Origin: Actinoplanes campanulatus
GTDB taxonomy: Bacteria; Actinomycetota; Actinomycetes; Mycobacteriales; Micromonosporaceae
Assembly: GCF_014647795.1 (NCBI RefSeq)
Contig: NZ_BMPW01000033.1
Coordinates: 23,729 to 87,728, forward strand
DNA: 64,000 bases
Reading direction: 5' to 3'
Part shown: one piece after another, positions 1 through 9,030 of the stretch
Layout of the letters: every line of letters starts with the position of its first letter
Numbering within the stretch: position 1 is the first letter of the stretch
The notes under the pieces: model-generated
What the model saw: only the letters and a program-made list of their open reading frames with translations
Told to the model about the DNA's origin: nothing
The model's database searches: none
Made by a program: the position numbers and the translations under genes

Positions 1-243
1 GGGGTCACCGAGTCGCGGATCTCGCAGTTGCGCACCGAGGCGCTGCGGTTGCTGCGGGAGGGCCTCAACTCCTCGCTCGCACCGGAACTGCTCACCGTGG
101 CCGCGGGAGGACCCCGGACGCGGAAGGGCTGCCTCCAGCGGCGGCGCAGCGAGTACTTCGCGAAGGTGGCCCAGCAGGGGAGCCTGCACACCCGGCTGGC
201 GCTGACCGACAGTCACGGCGTGCCGATCGCGGTCGCCGCCTGA
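1..243 (+). CDS. FliA/WhiG-family sigma factor, C-terminal end (5' truncated by window edge)
   Basis: The frame is open from base 1 and stops with TGA at 241-243, leaving 80 residues. The first part (GVTESRISQLRTEALRLLRE) is the recognition helix of sigma-70 region 4, which contacts the -35 element, in the form typical of FliA/WhiG alternative sigma factors. The remaining residues form a basic, poorly conserved tail. In actinomycetes this family controls flagellar genes (motile spores) or early sporulation genes. Which role applies cannot be decided without the missing N-terminal regions 2 and 3 and the upstream neighbours. A strong hairpin terminator follows 8 bases after the stop. Confidence 0.75.
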   Translation, partial: GVTESRISQLRTEALRLLREGLNSSLAPELLTVAAGGPRTRKGCLQRRRSEYFAKVAQQGSLHTRLALTDSHGVPIAVAA

Positions 244-251
244 TCTCGCCG

Positions 252-292
252 ACGGGCGCGGATCCGGCCACGCCGGAAGTCCGCGCCCGTTT
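252..292 (+). terminator. Intrinsic terminator after the sigma factor gene
   Basis: An 11-bp perfect stem (ACGGGCGCGGA at 252-262 with its complement at 280-290) encloses a second stem, TCCGGC-cac-GCCGGA, and is followed by TTTC. It begins 8 bases after the stop codon, so it most likely ends the sigma factor transcript. Confidence 0.7.
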
Positions 293-424
293 CGCTCCGA
301 ACTCGACGGAGCGTCGCCGGCCCACATCTCCGGCTCCCATGATCGTTCGGTCCGGGACTGCCGGCCCGCTGCGCGACGAAGTGGACGGTGACCTCGGCAG
401 CCTCTTCCTCGTGCCGGCCGGGGC

Positions 425-1171
425 CTATCCGGCGGACCGGGCGGCGCGGATCGGGCCGGTCGAGGCGCTGCGCCGCGGAACGATCAGGACCACCCCGACA
501 GCGGCCAGCCACAGGCCCCAGGCGGTGCTGCCGATCAGGCCCGCCGGCTCCCACACCGGGAAGCCCGGCACCGCGGTGGCCAGCACGTCACCCTGGTTGA
601 GCAGGTAGAGCGCCGATGCGGCCAGCCCCGACCAGCCGATCCAGCGGGGCAGCACGCCGGACCGCAGCGCCACCACGCTCACCGTCGCCGACCACACGAT
701 CGCCAGCACCTGCCCGAGATGCTCGCCGAGCAGCGCGCCGCCGAACTGGTGCTGCGCCGTCCAGGCCGCCTCCAACGCCGGCCGGGTCGCCGCGTCGCCC
801 TCCGCCCACGGGCCGGCCAGCGCGGGCACCACGAACACCCAGCGCAGGAAGCCGATCAGGGACAGCAGCGCGGAGGCCGCACCGATCGCGCCGGCCGTCC
901 GCAACACCGGGTCCGTGCCGCGCCCCAGGGCCGCCGACATCATCGACATGGGTACGCCCACCAGCGCGTACGTCCACGCGACAGCGAACCACGTCCAGAC
1001 CAGCGACGGGCCCCCGGCGTGGAACGAGGCGAGCACCACCGGAGCCGGTTCGCGCAGGATGTCCGGCCAGTCGAAGGTGGCCGACAGCACGCTGGAAGCC
1101 ACCGTGAAACCCGCCGCCGAGGCCAGCAGAAGGCTGCCGGTCCAATTCTGTACGCCGTGCAGAGTCTTCAT
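425..1171 (-). CDS. DUF4386-like integral membrane protein
   Basis: A 248-residue protein with about six hydrophobic segments, spread from SLLLASAAGFTVASSV near the N-terminus to LWLAAVGVVLIV near the C-terminus. The pattern resembles the DUF4386 family of uncharacterised actinobacterial membrane proteins; I recognise the architecture, not a function. I chose the ATG at 1171 (MKTLHGVQNW) because the frame upstream is Arg/Ser-rich and runs into the divergent TetR gene. It faces that TetR gene with only 46 bases between starts, so it is a plausible target of the regulator. No catalytic motif is visible. Confidence 0.7.
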   Translation of the reverse strand: MKTLHGVQNWTGSLLLASAAGFTVASSVLSATFDWPDILREPAPVVLASFHAGGPSLVWTWFAVAWTYALVGVPMSMMSAALGRGTDPVLRTAGAIGAASALLSLIGFLRWVFVVPALAGPWAEGDAATRPALEAAWTAQHQFGGALLGEHLGQVLAIVWSATVSVVALRSGVLPRWIGWSGLAASALYLLNQGDVLATAVPGFPVWEPAGLIGSTAWGLWLAAVGVVLIVPRRSASTGPIRAARSAG

Positions 1172-1217
1172 GCAGCGAATGCTGTACGGTGTGCGGAGAT
1201 AAGTCAAGGGGGTTGCT

Positions 1218-1889
1218 GTGACCGAGCCCAGACGCCGGCCCGGACCGAAACGCGCGCTCACCGAAGAGGCCGTCCTCGACGCGGCGCTGACCCTGCTGGA
1301 CACCGACGGGCCCGGCGCGGCCTCGATCCGGCGGATCGCGGCGGTCCTCGGAGTGTCGCCGAACTCGGTCTACACGTATCTCCCGGACAAGTCGGCCATC
1401 GAGCAGGCGCTGGTGGAACGGCTGCTCGGCGACCTGAACCGGGCCGCACCGGGCGGCGACGACTGGCGGACCGACCTGGAGGCGCTCGCCCTCGACCTGC
1501 GGCGGCGGCTCACCGCCCATCCGGGAGCCGTCCCACTGCTGCTCGGCGGCGCGATGAACGGGCCGGAGGCGCTGCTGCTCGGTGAGCGGCTACTCGACCT
1601 GCTGGCCCGCGCCGGGCTCTCCGCGGCGGAGGCGGCGCGCGGCGCGTACCTGATCATGGTCTATGTCCTGGGCGCGATCGCCCTGGAGGTGGCCGACGTG
1701 CCGCGGGCCGGCGCGCTGGCGCCGGAAGAGGACCGCATCGCCGCCCGGCGTGCGGCGATGTCCCAGGTCCCGGCGGCGATGTTCCCGCGCACGGCGGCCG
1801 CCGTCGACGTCACCGCCACCTGGATCGGCACCGACCAGTACCTCTGGGGCCTGCACCGGGTCCTCGACGGCCTGCCCACCCACGCCTGA
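1218..1889 (+). CDS. TetR/AcrR-family transcriptional regulator
   Basis: A 223-residue regulator starting at GTG. Residues about 17-65 form the TetR helix-turn-helix (AVLDAALTLLDTDGPGAASIRRIAAVLGVSPNSVYTYLPDK, here broken: AVLDAALTLL then ASIRRIAAVLG then SPNSVYTYL). The C-terminal half is helical and Ala/Leu-rich, resembling the TetR_C tetracycline-repressor-type ligand domain. It is transcribed away from the DUF4386 membrane protein, the usual arrangement for a TetR protein controlling its neighbour and itself. The ligand is unknown. The gene ends in a convergent gap with ureD that contains a REP-like palindrome. Confidence 0.9.
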   Translation: MTEPRRRPGPKRALTEEAVLDAALTLLDTDGPGAASIRRIAAVLGVSPNSVYTYLPDKSAIEQALVERLLGDLNRAAPGGDDWRTDLEALALDLRRRLTAHPGAVPLLLGGAMNGPEALLLGERLLDLLARAGLSAAEAARGAYLIMVYVLGAIALEVADVPRAGALAPEEDRIAARRAAMSQVPAAMFPRTAAAVDVTATWIGTDQYLWGLHRVLDGLPTHA

Positions 1890-1916
1890 CCGGCCGCGTC
1901 CGGTTGTCCGGCCGGC

Positions 1917-1959
1917 TGTCAGGGCCGTCTCAACGACGTTGCGACAGACAGCCCTGACA
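1917..1959. repeat. REP-like palindromic element, copy 1 (possible bidirectional terminator)
   Basis: Outer arms TGTCAGGGC (1917-1925) and GCCCTGACA (1951-1959) are perfect complements. The centre holds CAACG-a-CGTTG, so almost the whole 43 bases fold on themselves, the right arm carrying about 4 extra bases. A related sequence lies at 12887-12918. Both sit between convergent genes, here the TetR gene (+) and ureD (-), where a two-way terminator would fit. Confidence 0.6.
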
Positions 1960-1983
1960 ACCAGCCGCTGTTTCGTGTCTCCC

Positions 1984-2724
1984 TCAAGACGCGATGGCCG
2001 GCCGGCGGCAGAGCGGATCGAGGGCGGCCCGCACCTCGCGGATGTCGGCGCCGACCGCGGTGGCCAGCACGCCCGGCCCGGCCAGCGGCATCACCGCCGC
2101 GTTCGGGCCGGCCACACCCGGCTCCGGGAGGCCGGAACCGGCGGCCACCAGCGTGCCCACCGCGCGGCCGCCGCCGAGCACGGCGGCGCCGTCCCAGCCC
2201 GGAGCGCCCGGACCGACCGCGAGTTCGTGCCGGTAGAGGGTGGCCCCGGCGTACCGGATAGTGGTGTCCGCCCGGACCGCGCCGGACGGCTCGTCGTGCC
2301 GCCCGCAGACCAGGTCGTCACGCCAGAGCAGCGTGCCGCCGTCGGCCACGTCGACCCGGGTCACCGCGATGTGGTCGCATCCGGCCGCCGCGATCAGCGG
2401 CTCCGGCAGCCAGCGCAGCGTGCCCCCGGCCGCGACCGTCGCGGTGACGGTCAGCCGGGACGGCGGCCCGGGCCGGCCGGGGAGGGCGAGCGAGGCCGCC
2501 ACGCTGAGCATCTCCAGCACGGCGCCCGGCCCCACCTCGATGTCCAGCCGCAGGTCGTCGCCGCGCAGCGGCCCGGCCGCGCCACCGACCAGGTGCACCG
2601 TCGTGCCGCCGGCGCCTCGTGGCCCGGTGCGGCGCAGCAGCAGCGGCGACTCACCGCGCAGCACGGCGAGCCGCGTCCCGCCCCGCCCGTCCGCCTCGGC
2701 CACGACGGTCGCGCTCGCCCGCAT
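1984..2724 (-). CDS. ureD: Urease accessory protein UreD
   Basis: UreD is the scaffold that, with UreF and UreG, delivers nickel to apo-urease in the cytoplasm. The 246 residues start at MRASATVVAEADGRGG and show the family opening, with SPLLLRRTG next and LEMLSVAASLALPG in the middle. Position as the last gene after ureG matches the actinobacterial order ureABCFGD. Start choice is uncertain: the frame is open to 2823 and a GTG at 2790 would overlap the ureG stop by 8 bases, but conservation appears to begin at the ATG at 2724. The sequence is Ala/Gly-rich and diverged, as is normal for UreD. Confidence 0.88.
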   Translation of the reverse strand: MRASATVVAEADGRGGTRLAVLRGESPLLLRRTGPRGAGGTTVHLVGGAAGPLRGDDLRLDIEVGPGAVLEMLSVAASLALPGRPGPPSRLTVTATVAAGGTLRWLPEPLIAAAGCDHIAVTRVDVADGGTLLWRDDLVCGRHDEPSGAVRADTTIRYAGATLYRHELAVGPGAPGWDGAAVLGGGRAVGTLVAAGSGLPEPGVAGPNAAVMPLAGPGVLATAVGADIREVRAALDPLCRRPAIAS

Positions 2725-2782
2725 GAAGCGGCTCGCCCCGGGGGTTGGTAGAGGTGCCGGTCGGAGGCCCGGATCGGCCAGG

Positions 2783-3520
2783 TCAGGCACCGGCGACGGC
2801 GGTTCGGGTCGCCACCAGGGCACGGATCCAGTCGGCCACCGGAGTGGCCCGCCGGTCCTCGGCCAGGGACAGGAAGACCGTCGGCAGGTCGTGACGCCGG
2901 GCCTTCGCGTCGCGGTCCATCACCGACAGATCCGCGCCGACCAGCGGGGCCAGATCGGTCTTGTTGATGACCAGCAGATCGGCGGTGGTGACACCGGGAC
3001 CGCCCTTGCGCGGGACCTTGTCGCCGCCGGCCACGTCGACCACGAAGATCTGCTGGTCGATCAGCCCTTTGCTGAACGTCGCGGTCAGGTTGTCGCCGCC
3101 GCTCTCCACCAGTACCAGGTCCAGCGGCCCGAGCGCCGCCTCCAGGTCCTCGACCGCGTCCAGGTTGGCCGAGATGTCGTCGCGGATGGCGGTGTGCGGG
3201 CAGCAGCCGGTCTCCACGGCCCGGATCCGCTCGGCCGGGAGCACGCCGTTGCGGAGCAGGAAGTCGGCGTCCTCGGTGGTGTAGATGTCGTTGGTCACGA
3301 CGGCCAGCCGCAACTCCTCGCCGAGGGCCCGGCACAGCGCCGCGACCAGGGCGGTCTTGCCCGACCCGACCGGCCCGCCGATGCCGACGCGCAGCGCACG
3401 GGCGCCGGTGTGCAGCGGCTCGTGCGGGTCCACCCCGGGCTCCGGGTGGGTGTGGGGGACCTCGTCGGGGCCGTGTTCGTGCAGGTCAGGGTGCATTTTC
3501 TCCTCCAGGTCAGGGTGCAT
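2783..3520 (-). CDS. ureG: Urease accessory GTPase UreG
   Basis: A SIMIBI-class GTPase whose hydrolysis drives nickel insertion into urease. Visible motifs are the P-loop [10 protein letters not shown], the metal-binding [13 protein letters not shown] containing Cys-Pro-His, [13 protein letters not shown], and the base-recognition NKTD. The N-terminus is His/Glu-rich ([20 protein letters not shown]), as in UreG proteins that hold nickel. Two in-frame ATGs, at 3520 and 3496, each have a good ribosome binding site because this region is a 24-bp tandem duplication, so the protein has 245 or 237 residues. ureF ends 13 bases upstream. Confidence 0.93.
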   Translation of the reverse strand: MHPDLEEKMHPDLHEHGPDEVPHTHPEPGVDPHEPLHTGARALRVGIGGPVGSGKTALVAALCRALGEELRLAVVTNDIYTTEDADFLLRNGVLPAERIRAVETGCCPHTAIRDDISANLDAVEDLEAALGPLDLVLVESGGDNLTATFSKGLIDQQIFVVDVAGGDKVPRKGGPGVTTADLLVINKTDLAPLVGADLSVMDRDAKARRHDLPTVFLSLAEDRRATPVADWIRALVATRTAVAGA

Positions 3521-3529
3521 TTTCTTCTC
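3482..3529 (-). repeat. 24-bp tandem duplication at the ureG start
   Basis: Two adjacent 24-base units (3482-3505 and 3506-3529) differ at one position; a degenerate third begins at 3530. Read on the minus strand each unit supplies a purine-rich ribosome binding site, an ATG and the residues MHPDL. Translation of ureG can therefore begin at either copy. The event is in frame. Confidence 0.85.
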
Positions 3530-3533
3530 CGGT

Positions 3534-4199
3534 TCAGGATGCGAAGAGACGCACCTCCCAGGTGGCGTGGTGCTCGGCGCCGATGTCGAGCAGGGGAGCG
3601 CCCGCGGCCGGCAGGTCGTCGACCGGGTCGCCGTGCCGTTCCGCGGCGAGCGCCGCGATCCGGTCACATTCGGGGGCGAGCCGCGCCAGAAGCGCGTGTA
3701 CCGCGTACGGATCAAGACCGAGAAGCCGGACCGCCGCGCTGGCCGAGCCGGTGATCGTGCCGTGCGCCGCCGCGACCGCCGCCTCGACGGGCGTCAGCCC
3801 GGCAGCCGAGGCCAGGGCGCCGAGCGCGACCGGCTGATGGGGTTCCCGCGACGGCAGCGAGGCCAGCCGCCACATCGCCCGCCCGGCCCGGAGCAGCGCA
3901 CGCCCCTGCGCCCGGGAAGCCTTACGCAGCGCGGGCGAGGGAGTCCGGGCATCAAGCCCGGCGTCCAGTTCGGCGGCCCGCCCGACGTCCCCGCAGGCCG
4001 CCGCCGCGAACGCCGCCGACACGAGCCCACCGGTGGCGAGCCTCCCGCGCAGAAACCCGTCGAGCTCCCGGATGTCACGCACTCGCCCGGCGGCGATCTG
4101 CGGCTCCAGCCCGCCGGAGTGCGCGTGCCCACCGGAGGGCAGCCGCCCATCCGCAAGCAGCAACAACGTGGCCAGACTCATACCGCGAGCCCGCCCCAC
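3534..4199 (-). CDS. ureF: Urease accessory protein UreF
   Basis: UreF bridges UreD and UreG in the nickel-delivery complex and gates UreG GTP hydrolysis. The protein has the family opening [21 protein letters not shown], a helical Ala-rich core, and [18 protein letters not shown] in the C-terminal third. A GTG at 4199 preceded by AGGTGGG gives 221 residues; an ATG at 4181 ([13 protein letters not shown]) is the main alternative and matches where similarity begins. It follows ureC by 28 bases and precedes ureG by 13, so it is co-transcribed with both. Confidence 0.9.
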   Translation of the reverse strand: MGRARGMSLATLLLLADGRLPSGGHAHSGGLEPQIAAGRVRDIRELDGFLRGRLATGGLVSAAFAAAACGDVGRAAELDAGLDARTPSPALRKASRAQGRALLRAGRAMWRLASLPSREPHQPVALGALASAAGLTPVEAAVAAAHGTITGSASAAVRLLGLDPYAVHALLARLAPECDRIAALAAERHGDPVDDLPAAGAPLLDIGAEHHATWEVRLFAS

Positions 4200-4227
4200 A
4201 ACCGACCCACCTGGCGTGGCCCCGCCA

Positions 4228-5946
4228 TCAGAAAAGGAAGTAGCGCTGGGCCATGGGCAGCTCGGCGACGGGATCCGGCTCGATGACGGCGCCGTCGATG
4301 CGTACCTCGAAGGTGTCCGCCGAAACCTCGATCCGCGGCATCGCGTCGTTGAGCGGCATGTCCGCCTTGCCCACCGACCGGGTGTCGGCGACCGGCACCA
4401 GCGCCCGTTTGACGCCGATCCGGTCGGTCAGCAACGCGTCGATGGCGGCCGGGGCGACGAACGCCAGGGACGTCTGGGCCGGGACCACGCCGTACGCGCC
4501 GAACATCGGCCGGGGCAGCATCGGCTGCGGGGTCGGGATGGAGGCGTTCGCGTCACCCATCTGGGCGTACGCGATCATGCCGCCCTTGAGGACGAGCGCC
4601 GGCCGGACCCCGAAGAATGCCGGATCCCAGAGGACGAGATCGGCCAGTTTGCCCGGCTCGACCGAGCCGATCTGCGCGGCCATGCCGTGCGCCACCGCCG
4701 GACAGATCGTATATTTCGCGACATAGCGTTTCGCGCGGTGGTTGTCCGCGGCCCCATCGCCCGGCAGGGCTCCGGTGCGCGCCTTCATCACGTGCGCGGT
4801 CTGCCAGGTACGCGTGACGACCTCCCCCACCCGCCCCATGGCCTGCGAGTCCGACCCGATCATCGAGATCGCCCCGAGATCGTGCAGGTGGTCCTCGGCG
4901 GCCATGGTGGACGGCCGGATCCGGCTCTCGGCGAAGGCCAGATCCTCCGGTACGGCCGAGTTGAGGTGGTGGCAGACCATCAGCATGTCGAGGTGCTCGC
5001 TGAGGGTGTTGCGGGTGTACGGCCGGGTCGGGTTGGTCGACGACGGCAGCACGTTGGGGTGCGACGCGACCGTGATGATGTCCGGCGCGTGCCCGCCGCC
5101 CGCGCCCTCGGTGTGATAGGCGTGGATGGACCGCCCGGCGATGGCCCGCAGCGTCTCCTCGACGAAGCCGGCCTCGTTCAGCGTGTCGGTGTGGATCGCC
5201 ACCTGGACGCCGGACGCGTCGGCCACCCCCAGGCAGGCGTCGATCGCGGCCGGGGTGGTGCCCCAGTCCTCGTGGAGTTTGAAGCCGCCGGCCCCGCCGC
5301 GCAGCTGTTCCCACATCGACTCGGTGGACGTCGTGTTGCCCTTGCCGAGCAGCAGCACGTTGACCGGCCAGGCGTCGAGGGACTCCAGCATCCGGGCGAG
5401 GTACCAGGCGTTCGGGGTGACCGTGGTGGCCTTGGTGCCCTCGGCCGGGCCGGTGCCACCGCCGATGATCGTGGTGATGCCGGACGCCAGCGCGGTGTCC
5501 AGGATCGTCGGGCTGATCAGGTGTACGTGGCTGTCGATCGCCCCGGCCGTGAGGATCTTGCCGTTCCCGGCGATGATCTCGGTGCCCGCGCCGATGACCA
5601 GGCCGGGGTGCACGCCGTCCATGGTGTCCGGGTTGCCGGCCTTGCCGATGGCGACGATCCGGCCGTCGCGGATGCCGACGTCGGCCTTGACGATGCCCCA
5701 GTGGTCGAGCACCACGACGCCGGTGATGACGGTGTCCGGGGTGCCCTCGGCGCGGGTGGCGCGGGACTGGCCCATCGACTCGCGGATCACCTTGCCGCCG
5801 CCGAAGACGACCTCGTCGCCGGGCCGGGGCCCGGCGCTGCGGTCCTCCTCGATCTCGATCAGCAGGTTGGTGTCGGCGAGCCGGATCCGGTCGCCGGAGG
5901 TGGGTCCGTACAGGGCGGCGTAGCGGCCGCGCTCCAGAAAGCTCAC
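4228..5946 (-). CDS. ureC: Urease subunit alpha (catalytic)
   Basis: The 572-residue catalytic subunit hydrolyses urea to ammonia and carbamate at a dinickel centre in the cytoplasm. Metal ligands are visible as DSHVHLISP, the carbamylated lysine in [10 protein letters not shown] (about residue 222), and AIHTDTLNE. The mobile flap is MVCHHLNS with its conserved Cys and His. The C-terminus [10 protein letters not shown] is typical. Length equals the family norm. Its start overlaps the ureB stop by 4 bases, indicating coupling. The protein is cytosolic, with no signal peptide. Confidence 0.98.
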   Translation of the reverse strand: MSFLERGRYAALYGPTSGDRIRLADTNLLIEIEEDRSAGPRPGDEVVFGGGKVIRESMGQSRATRAEGTPDTVITGVVVLDHWGIVKADVGIRDGRIVAIGKAGNPDTMDGVHPGLVIGAGTEIIAGNGKILTAGAIDSHVHLISPTILDTALASGITTIIGGGTGPAEGTKATTVTPNAWYLARMLESLDAWPVNVLLLGKGNTTSTESMWEQLRGGAGGFKLHEDWGTTPAAIDACLGVADASGVQVAIHTDTLNEAGFVEETLRAIAGRSIHAYHTEGAGGGHAPDIITVASHPNVLPSSTNPTRPYTRNTLSEHLDMLMVCHHLNSAVPEDLAFAESRIRPSTMAAEDHLHDLGAISMIGSDSQAMGRVGEVVTRTWQTAHVMKARTGALPGDGAADNHRAKRYVAKYTICPAVAHGMAAQIGSVEPGKLADLVLWDPAFFGVRPALVLKGGMIAYAQMGDANASIPTPQPMLPRPMFGAYGVVPAQTSLAFVAPAAIDALLTDRIGVKRALVPVADTRSVGKADMPLNDAMPRIEVSADTFEVRIDGAVIEPDPVAELPMAQRYFLF

Positions 5947-6350
5947 CGCGGGCTCCCGTTGTGCTCGCCGTCGCCTTCGTCCTCGTCGAGGGAACCGGCC
6001 GGCTCGATGTCGGTGGGGTCGGTCTCGGGAGCGGCCGGCGGCTGGTCGAGCGGTCCGCCGGCGAGGCCGCGCAGGCCGGGCACGACCCGCTCGCCGGCCA
6101 GCGCCACCAGGGTCACGTCGCGGGGGATGCCGGGCTCGAACCGGACCGAGGTGCCGGCCGGGATGGCCAGCCGGTGCCCCCAGGCGGCGGCGCGGTCGAA
6201 CTCCAGGGCAGCGTTGGACTCGGCGAAGTGGTAGTGCGAGCCGACCTGGACGGGCCGGTCGCCGGTGTTGCGGACGGTCAGGGCCACGGTGGGACGGCCG
6301 GCGTTGATCTCGATGTCGCCCTCGCCGTACAGGACCTCGCCGGGGATCAC
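5943..6350 (-). CDS. ureB: Urease subunit beta
   Basis: Structural subunit that packs against UreC. The opening [20 protein letters not shown] and the segment [16 protein letters not shown] are the family core. After about residue 100 the protein carries a roughly 30-residue acidic, Pro-rich tail (ending [14 protein letters not shown]), longer than the minimal ~100-residue UreB and probably disordered. The start overlaps the ureA stop by 4 bases and the end overlaps the ureC start by 4 bases, so the three structural genes are translationally linked. Confidence 0.96.
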   Translation of the reverse strand: MIPGEVLYGEGDIEINAGRPTVALTVRNTGDRPVQVGSHYHFAESNAALEFDRAAAWGHRLAIPAGTSVRFEPGIPRDVTLVALAGERVVPGLRGLAGGPLDQPPAAPETDPTDIEPAGSLDEDEGDGEHNGSPR

Positions 6351-6649
6351 GAGATCGGCCCGTGCACGGTGACGAGCTTGGTGCCGTCCGGGAAGGTGGC
6401 CTCGACCTGCACCTCGGCCAGCATCTCGGGCACCCCGTCGAGGACGTCGTCGCGGGTGAGCACGCGGCGCCCGGAGTCCATCAGCTCGGCGACGGTCCGC
6501 CCGTCCCGGGCGCCTTCCAGCAGGAACGCGGTGATGACGGCCGTGGCCTCCGGATAGTTGAGCCGCAGGCCCCGCTCGCGGCGGCGCCGGGCGACATCGG
6601 CCGCGACGTGGATGAGCAGGCGTTCCTGCTCGTGCTGGCTGAGGAACAA
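6347..6649 (-). CDS. ureA: Urease subunit gamma, TTG start
   Basis: The 100-residue subunit opens with the family signature (M)[19 protein letters not shown] and contains [17 protein letters not shown] and ends with [13 protein letters not shown]. The start is a TTG at 6649, preceded at 5 bases by a perfect GGAGG. The frame stays open upstream to an ATG at 6721, but those 24 extra residues are basic and unlike any UreA. This is the first gene of the ureABCFGD operon; its promoter should lie between 6650 and about 6730. Confidence 0.95.
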   Translation of the reverse strand: MFLSQHEQERLLIHVAADVARRRRERGLRLNYPEATAVITAFLLEGARDGRTVAELMDSGRRVLTRDDVLDGVPEMLAEVQVEATFPDGTKLVTVHGPIS

Positions 6650-6728
6650 AGGGAACCTCCTGTTAGCGCTCCGGAATGCTCGCAGGCGGAAGTTTCGGAC
6701 GTGTGAACCTATGAGGATCAAAACACGG

Positions 6729-6771
6729 AACGGCCACGCCTTCCGTGCTTCCGCACGGTGGCGTGGCCGTT
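6729..6771 (-). terminator. Intrinsic terminator of the first acyltransferase gene
   Basis: A 12-bp perfect stem (AACGGCCACGCC at 6729-6740, complement at 6760-6771) encloses a second stem, CCGTGC/GCACGG. On the minus strand it is followed by GTGTTTTGAT. It lies 18 bases past the acyltransferase stop and insulates the urease operon from it. Confidence 0.85.
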
Positions 6772-6788
6772 GGAGTTCGTTTACCGGA

Positions 6789-8912
6789 CTACTTCGGCAG
6801 GCGTGCTCCGAGCAGCGGGGCCAGCATGGCGGAGTACCGGGTGGTGATGTGGTCGTCGTCGCGCCACACCAGGAGGTTGCCGACCACGTTGGGGCAGTCC
6901 TCGGCGGTGCAGAACCAGGCGGTCGGGTCGATCACCTGGACGCCGTTGGCCTTCGCGGCCTGGTCGACCAGCTGCTGCCGGGCGGGGATCTGGACCGCGT
7001 CGCCGGCCGAGGCGGCGCACCGGGAGATGTTGCGGGAGTGCTCGGCGAGGCACTCCGGCGCGTTGTGCCCGGGCCACGGGGTGTCCCGGATCTGCACCAG
7101 CTTCGTCCTCGGCGCCTTGATCGTACGGAAGGTGGCCGCCCACCCGTCCGCCCAGCGCTGGTCGGCGCCGGACGTCACCCGCTGGCCGCTCTCGTCCAGC
7201 AGCGGGTTGCCGTCGTTGCCGCTCGACGAGATCAGCACGAGGTACGGCCGGGTCTTCTTGATCTCGGCTAGCGCCTGGTCGCGCCAGACCGGGCACTCGG
7301 TGTAGGTGCGCTTGAGGGCGGTGCTGAAGGTGTGGACCGAGGCGGCGTGGCAGGCGCTCTTGGTGCGGACCAGCAGCTTCCAGCCGCGCTCCTTCGCGAT
7401 CGCGTCGACGGCCGGGAACCAGTGCGCGGCGTGCGAGTCGCCGAGCAGGTAGACGGTCCGTTTGCCGGCCGGGTCGCCGAACACGCAGGGCCCCGGCACC
7501 TTGGTCTCCAGGTATTCCAGGTGGCAGTTGGTGCTGTAGTAGGTCGGCTTGTCCTTGCGCGCGTTCTGCACCCGCGGGGTGGTGTTGGCCGGCAGCTTCC
7601 CGGTGTCCACCGACGCCTCGATGATCCGGCGCAGTTCGCTCTCCGGGTCGGCGGCGGCCGCCACGACCTGGGTGGTGTCGATCGCCGGGTCGCCCTTGGC
7701 CAGCTGCGGCGGCTTCATGGCGCCGGCCTGGGCGACCAGGGCGGCCAGCGAGGACAGGGCCAGGCCGACGGCGAGGCCGCGGCGGGACCGGGCCTTCACC
7801 CAGGACTGGTTCCGGGCCGGGTTCTCCACCAGGTGGTAGGAGCCGATGGCCAGCACCAGGGAACCGGCCGACAGGCCGAGGTTGAGCGGGATGTTCGGTT
7901 CGACGTCCAGCATGTGCGGGACGATCATCAGGACCGGCCAGTGCCAGAGGTACCAGCTGTAGGAGTATCTGCCGATCTGCTGGAACGGCCAGGTGCCGAG
8001 CAGGGCCACGGCGCCGCCGCGGGGCGCCGCGCAGCCACCGGCGATGATCGCCGCGGCGCCGAGCACCGGCAGGGCGGCGGCCGAGCCGGGGAACGGGGTC
8101 TCGTCGTCGTAGAGGAACGCCGACACCAGCACGGCGGCCAGTCCGGCCCAGGTCAGGGCGGCGGCCAGGGCGCGGGGGAGCCCGGCGAGCCGGGCCGCGC
8201 CGACCGCGATCAGCGCGCCCACGGCCAGTTCCCAGGCGCGGGTGTGCGCTCCGAAGTAGGCCCACGGGGCGGACGACGCGGTCTGCGTGATGCTCACCGT
8301 GAGTGAGGCGGCGACCACCAGGACGAGCGTGACGATCACCGGGGTACGCCGTTTGCCCCACGCCAGCGCGAAGATCAGCAGGAGCAGCGGCCAGACCAGG
8401 TAGAACTGCTCCTCGACCGCCAGCGACCAGAAGTGCTGGAGCGGGGAGGGCTCGGCGTCGGCGTTGAGGTACTGCACGCCCTCGTTCGCGAGCCGCCAGT
8501 TGATCCCGTAGAAGGTCGCGTAGATCGCGTCGGCGGCGATCGACTTGAACCGGGTGGCCGGCATCCACAGCCAGCTCGCCGTCACGGTGACGAGCAGCAC
8601 CACTGTGGAGGCGGGCAGCAGCCGGGTGGCGCGCCGGGCGTAGAAGGTGGCCAGCGAGATCCGGCCGGTCCGGGTCAGCTCCTTGAGCAGCAGCGTGGTG
8701 ATCAGGAAGCCGGAGATCACGAAGAACACGTCGACGCCGACGTAGCCGCCGGCCAGGCCGGAGAGCCCCGCGTGCGACAGGACGACCAGGGTGACCGCGA
8801 TCGCTCGCATTCCCTCGATATCCGGTCGGAATCCTGGGTGAGAGCGAGCGGGTGCCCCCGGAGAGGATTCCGGGCGGGCACTCTGGAGTTGTGTGTCGTA
8901 CGAAACCGACAT
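6789..8912 (-). CDS. Membrane acyltransferase with SGNH domain, copy 1 (OafA/YrhL type)
   Basis: A 707-residue protein of two parts. Residues about 25-380 form an acyltransferase-3 domain: [25 protein letters not shown] opens it (conserved Arg and His), followed by [17 protein letters not shown] and about ten membrane segments. Residues about 430-707 form an extracytoplasmic SGNH domain with the nucleophile block [11 protein letters not shown] (about residue 490) and a C-terminal [10 protein letters not shown] holding the catalytic Asp/His. Such fusions acetylate or acylate cell-wall polymers, lipopolysaccharide or secreted glycans. Substrate is unknown. A close paralogue lies at 14247-16379 with stretches of near-identical DNA. 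Confidence 0.92.
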   Translation of the reverse strand: MSVSYDTQLQSARPESSPGAPARSHPGFRPDIEGMRAIAVTLVVLSHAGLSGLAGGYVGVDVFFVISGFLITTLLLKELTRTGRISLATFYARRATRLLPASTVVLLVTVTASWLWMPATRFKSIAADAIYATFYGINWRLANEGVQYLNADAEPSPLQHFWSLAVEEQFYLVWPLLLLIFALAWGKRRTPVIVTLVLVVAASLTVSITQTASSAPWAYFGAHTRAWELAVGALIAVGAARLAGLPRALAAALTWAGLAAVLVSAFLYDDETPFPGSAAALPVLGAAAIIAGGCAAPRGGAVALLGTWPFQQIGRYSYSWYLWHWPVLMIVPHMLDVEPNIPLNLGLSAGSLVLAIGSYHLVENPARNQSWVKARSRRGLAVGLALSSLAALVAQAGAMKPPQLAKGDPAIDTTQVVAAAADPESELRRIIEASVDTGKLPANTTPRVQNARKDKPTYYSTNCHLEYLETKVPGPCVFGDPAGKRTVYLLGDSHAAHWFPAVDAIAKERGWKLLVRTKSACHAASVHTFSTALKRTYTECPVWRDQALAEIKKTRPYLVLISSSGNDGNPLLDESGQRVTSGADQRWADGWAATFRTIKAPRTKLVQIRDTPWPGHNAPECLAEHSRNISRCAASAGDAVQIPARQQLVDQAAKANGVQVIDPTAWFCTAEDCPNVVGNLLVWRDDDHITTRYSAMLAPLLGARLPK
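7918..8087. repeat. 170-bp patch almost identical to 15388-15557
   Basis: Direct reading shows 169 of 170 identical bases between the two acyltransferase genes (single difference at 8027 versus 15497). A second patch, 8614-8747 versus 16084-16217, is identical over 134 bases. Both align at the same offset of 7470, and surrounding codons differ much more often, so these look like conversion tracts. Confidence 0.85.
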
Positions 8913-9030
8913 GTCCTACCTAAGCCTGCTGAAGGGCGACGGCACCCGCCGGGTAATCGGTCGCCGATCGTACCCGTGATGCCATAGGTGATCCACAGCC
9001 GGTTCATCACGCTTTCATGGCGAGGAAACC

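Noticed and set aside
339-608. Small plus-strand frame overlapping the end of the DUF4386 gene
   Set aside because: No ribosome binding site, no recognisable domain, and most of it is antisense to a better supported gene.
1148-1198. 17-bp direct repeats CTGTACGCCGTGCAGAG / CTGTACGGTGTGCGGAG between DUF4386 and TetR genes
   Set aside because: 14 of 17 match, but the first copy lies inside the DUF4386 coding sequence and neither is palindromic, so I do not call it an operator.
4033-6234. Long plus-strand frame across the urease genes
   Set aside because: It is a shadow of ureC/ureB, has low-complexity Arg/Gly/Asp composition and no ribosome binding site.
8951-8975. GGGTAATCGG...CCGATCGTACCC imperfect palindrome upstream of acyltransferase 1
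   Set aside because: Arms need a two-base gap to pair, and the equivalent region of acyltransferase 2 has no counterpart. Too weak to list as an operator.
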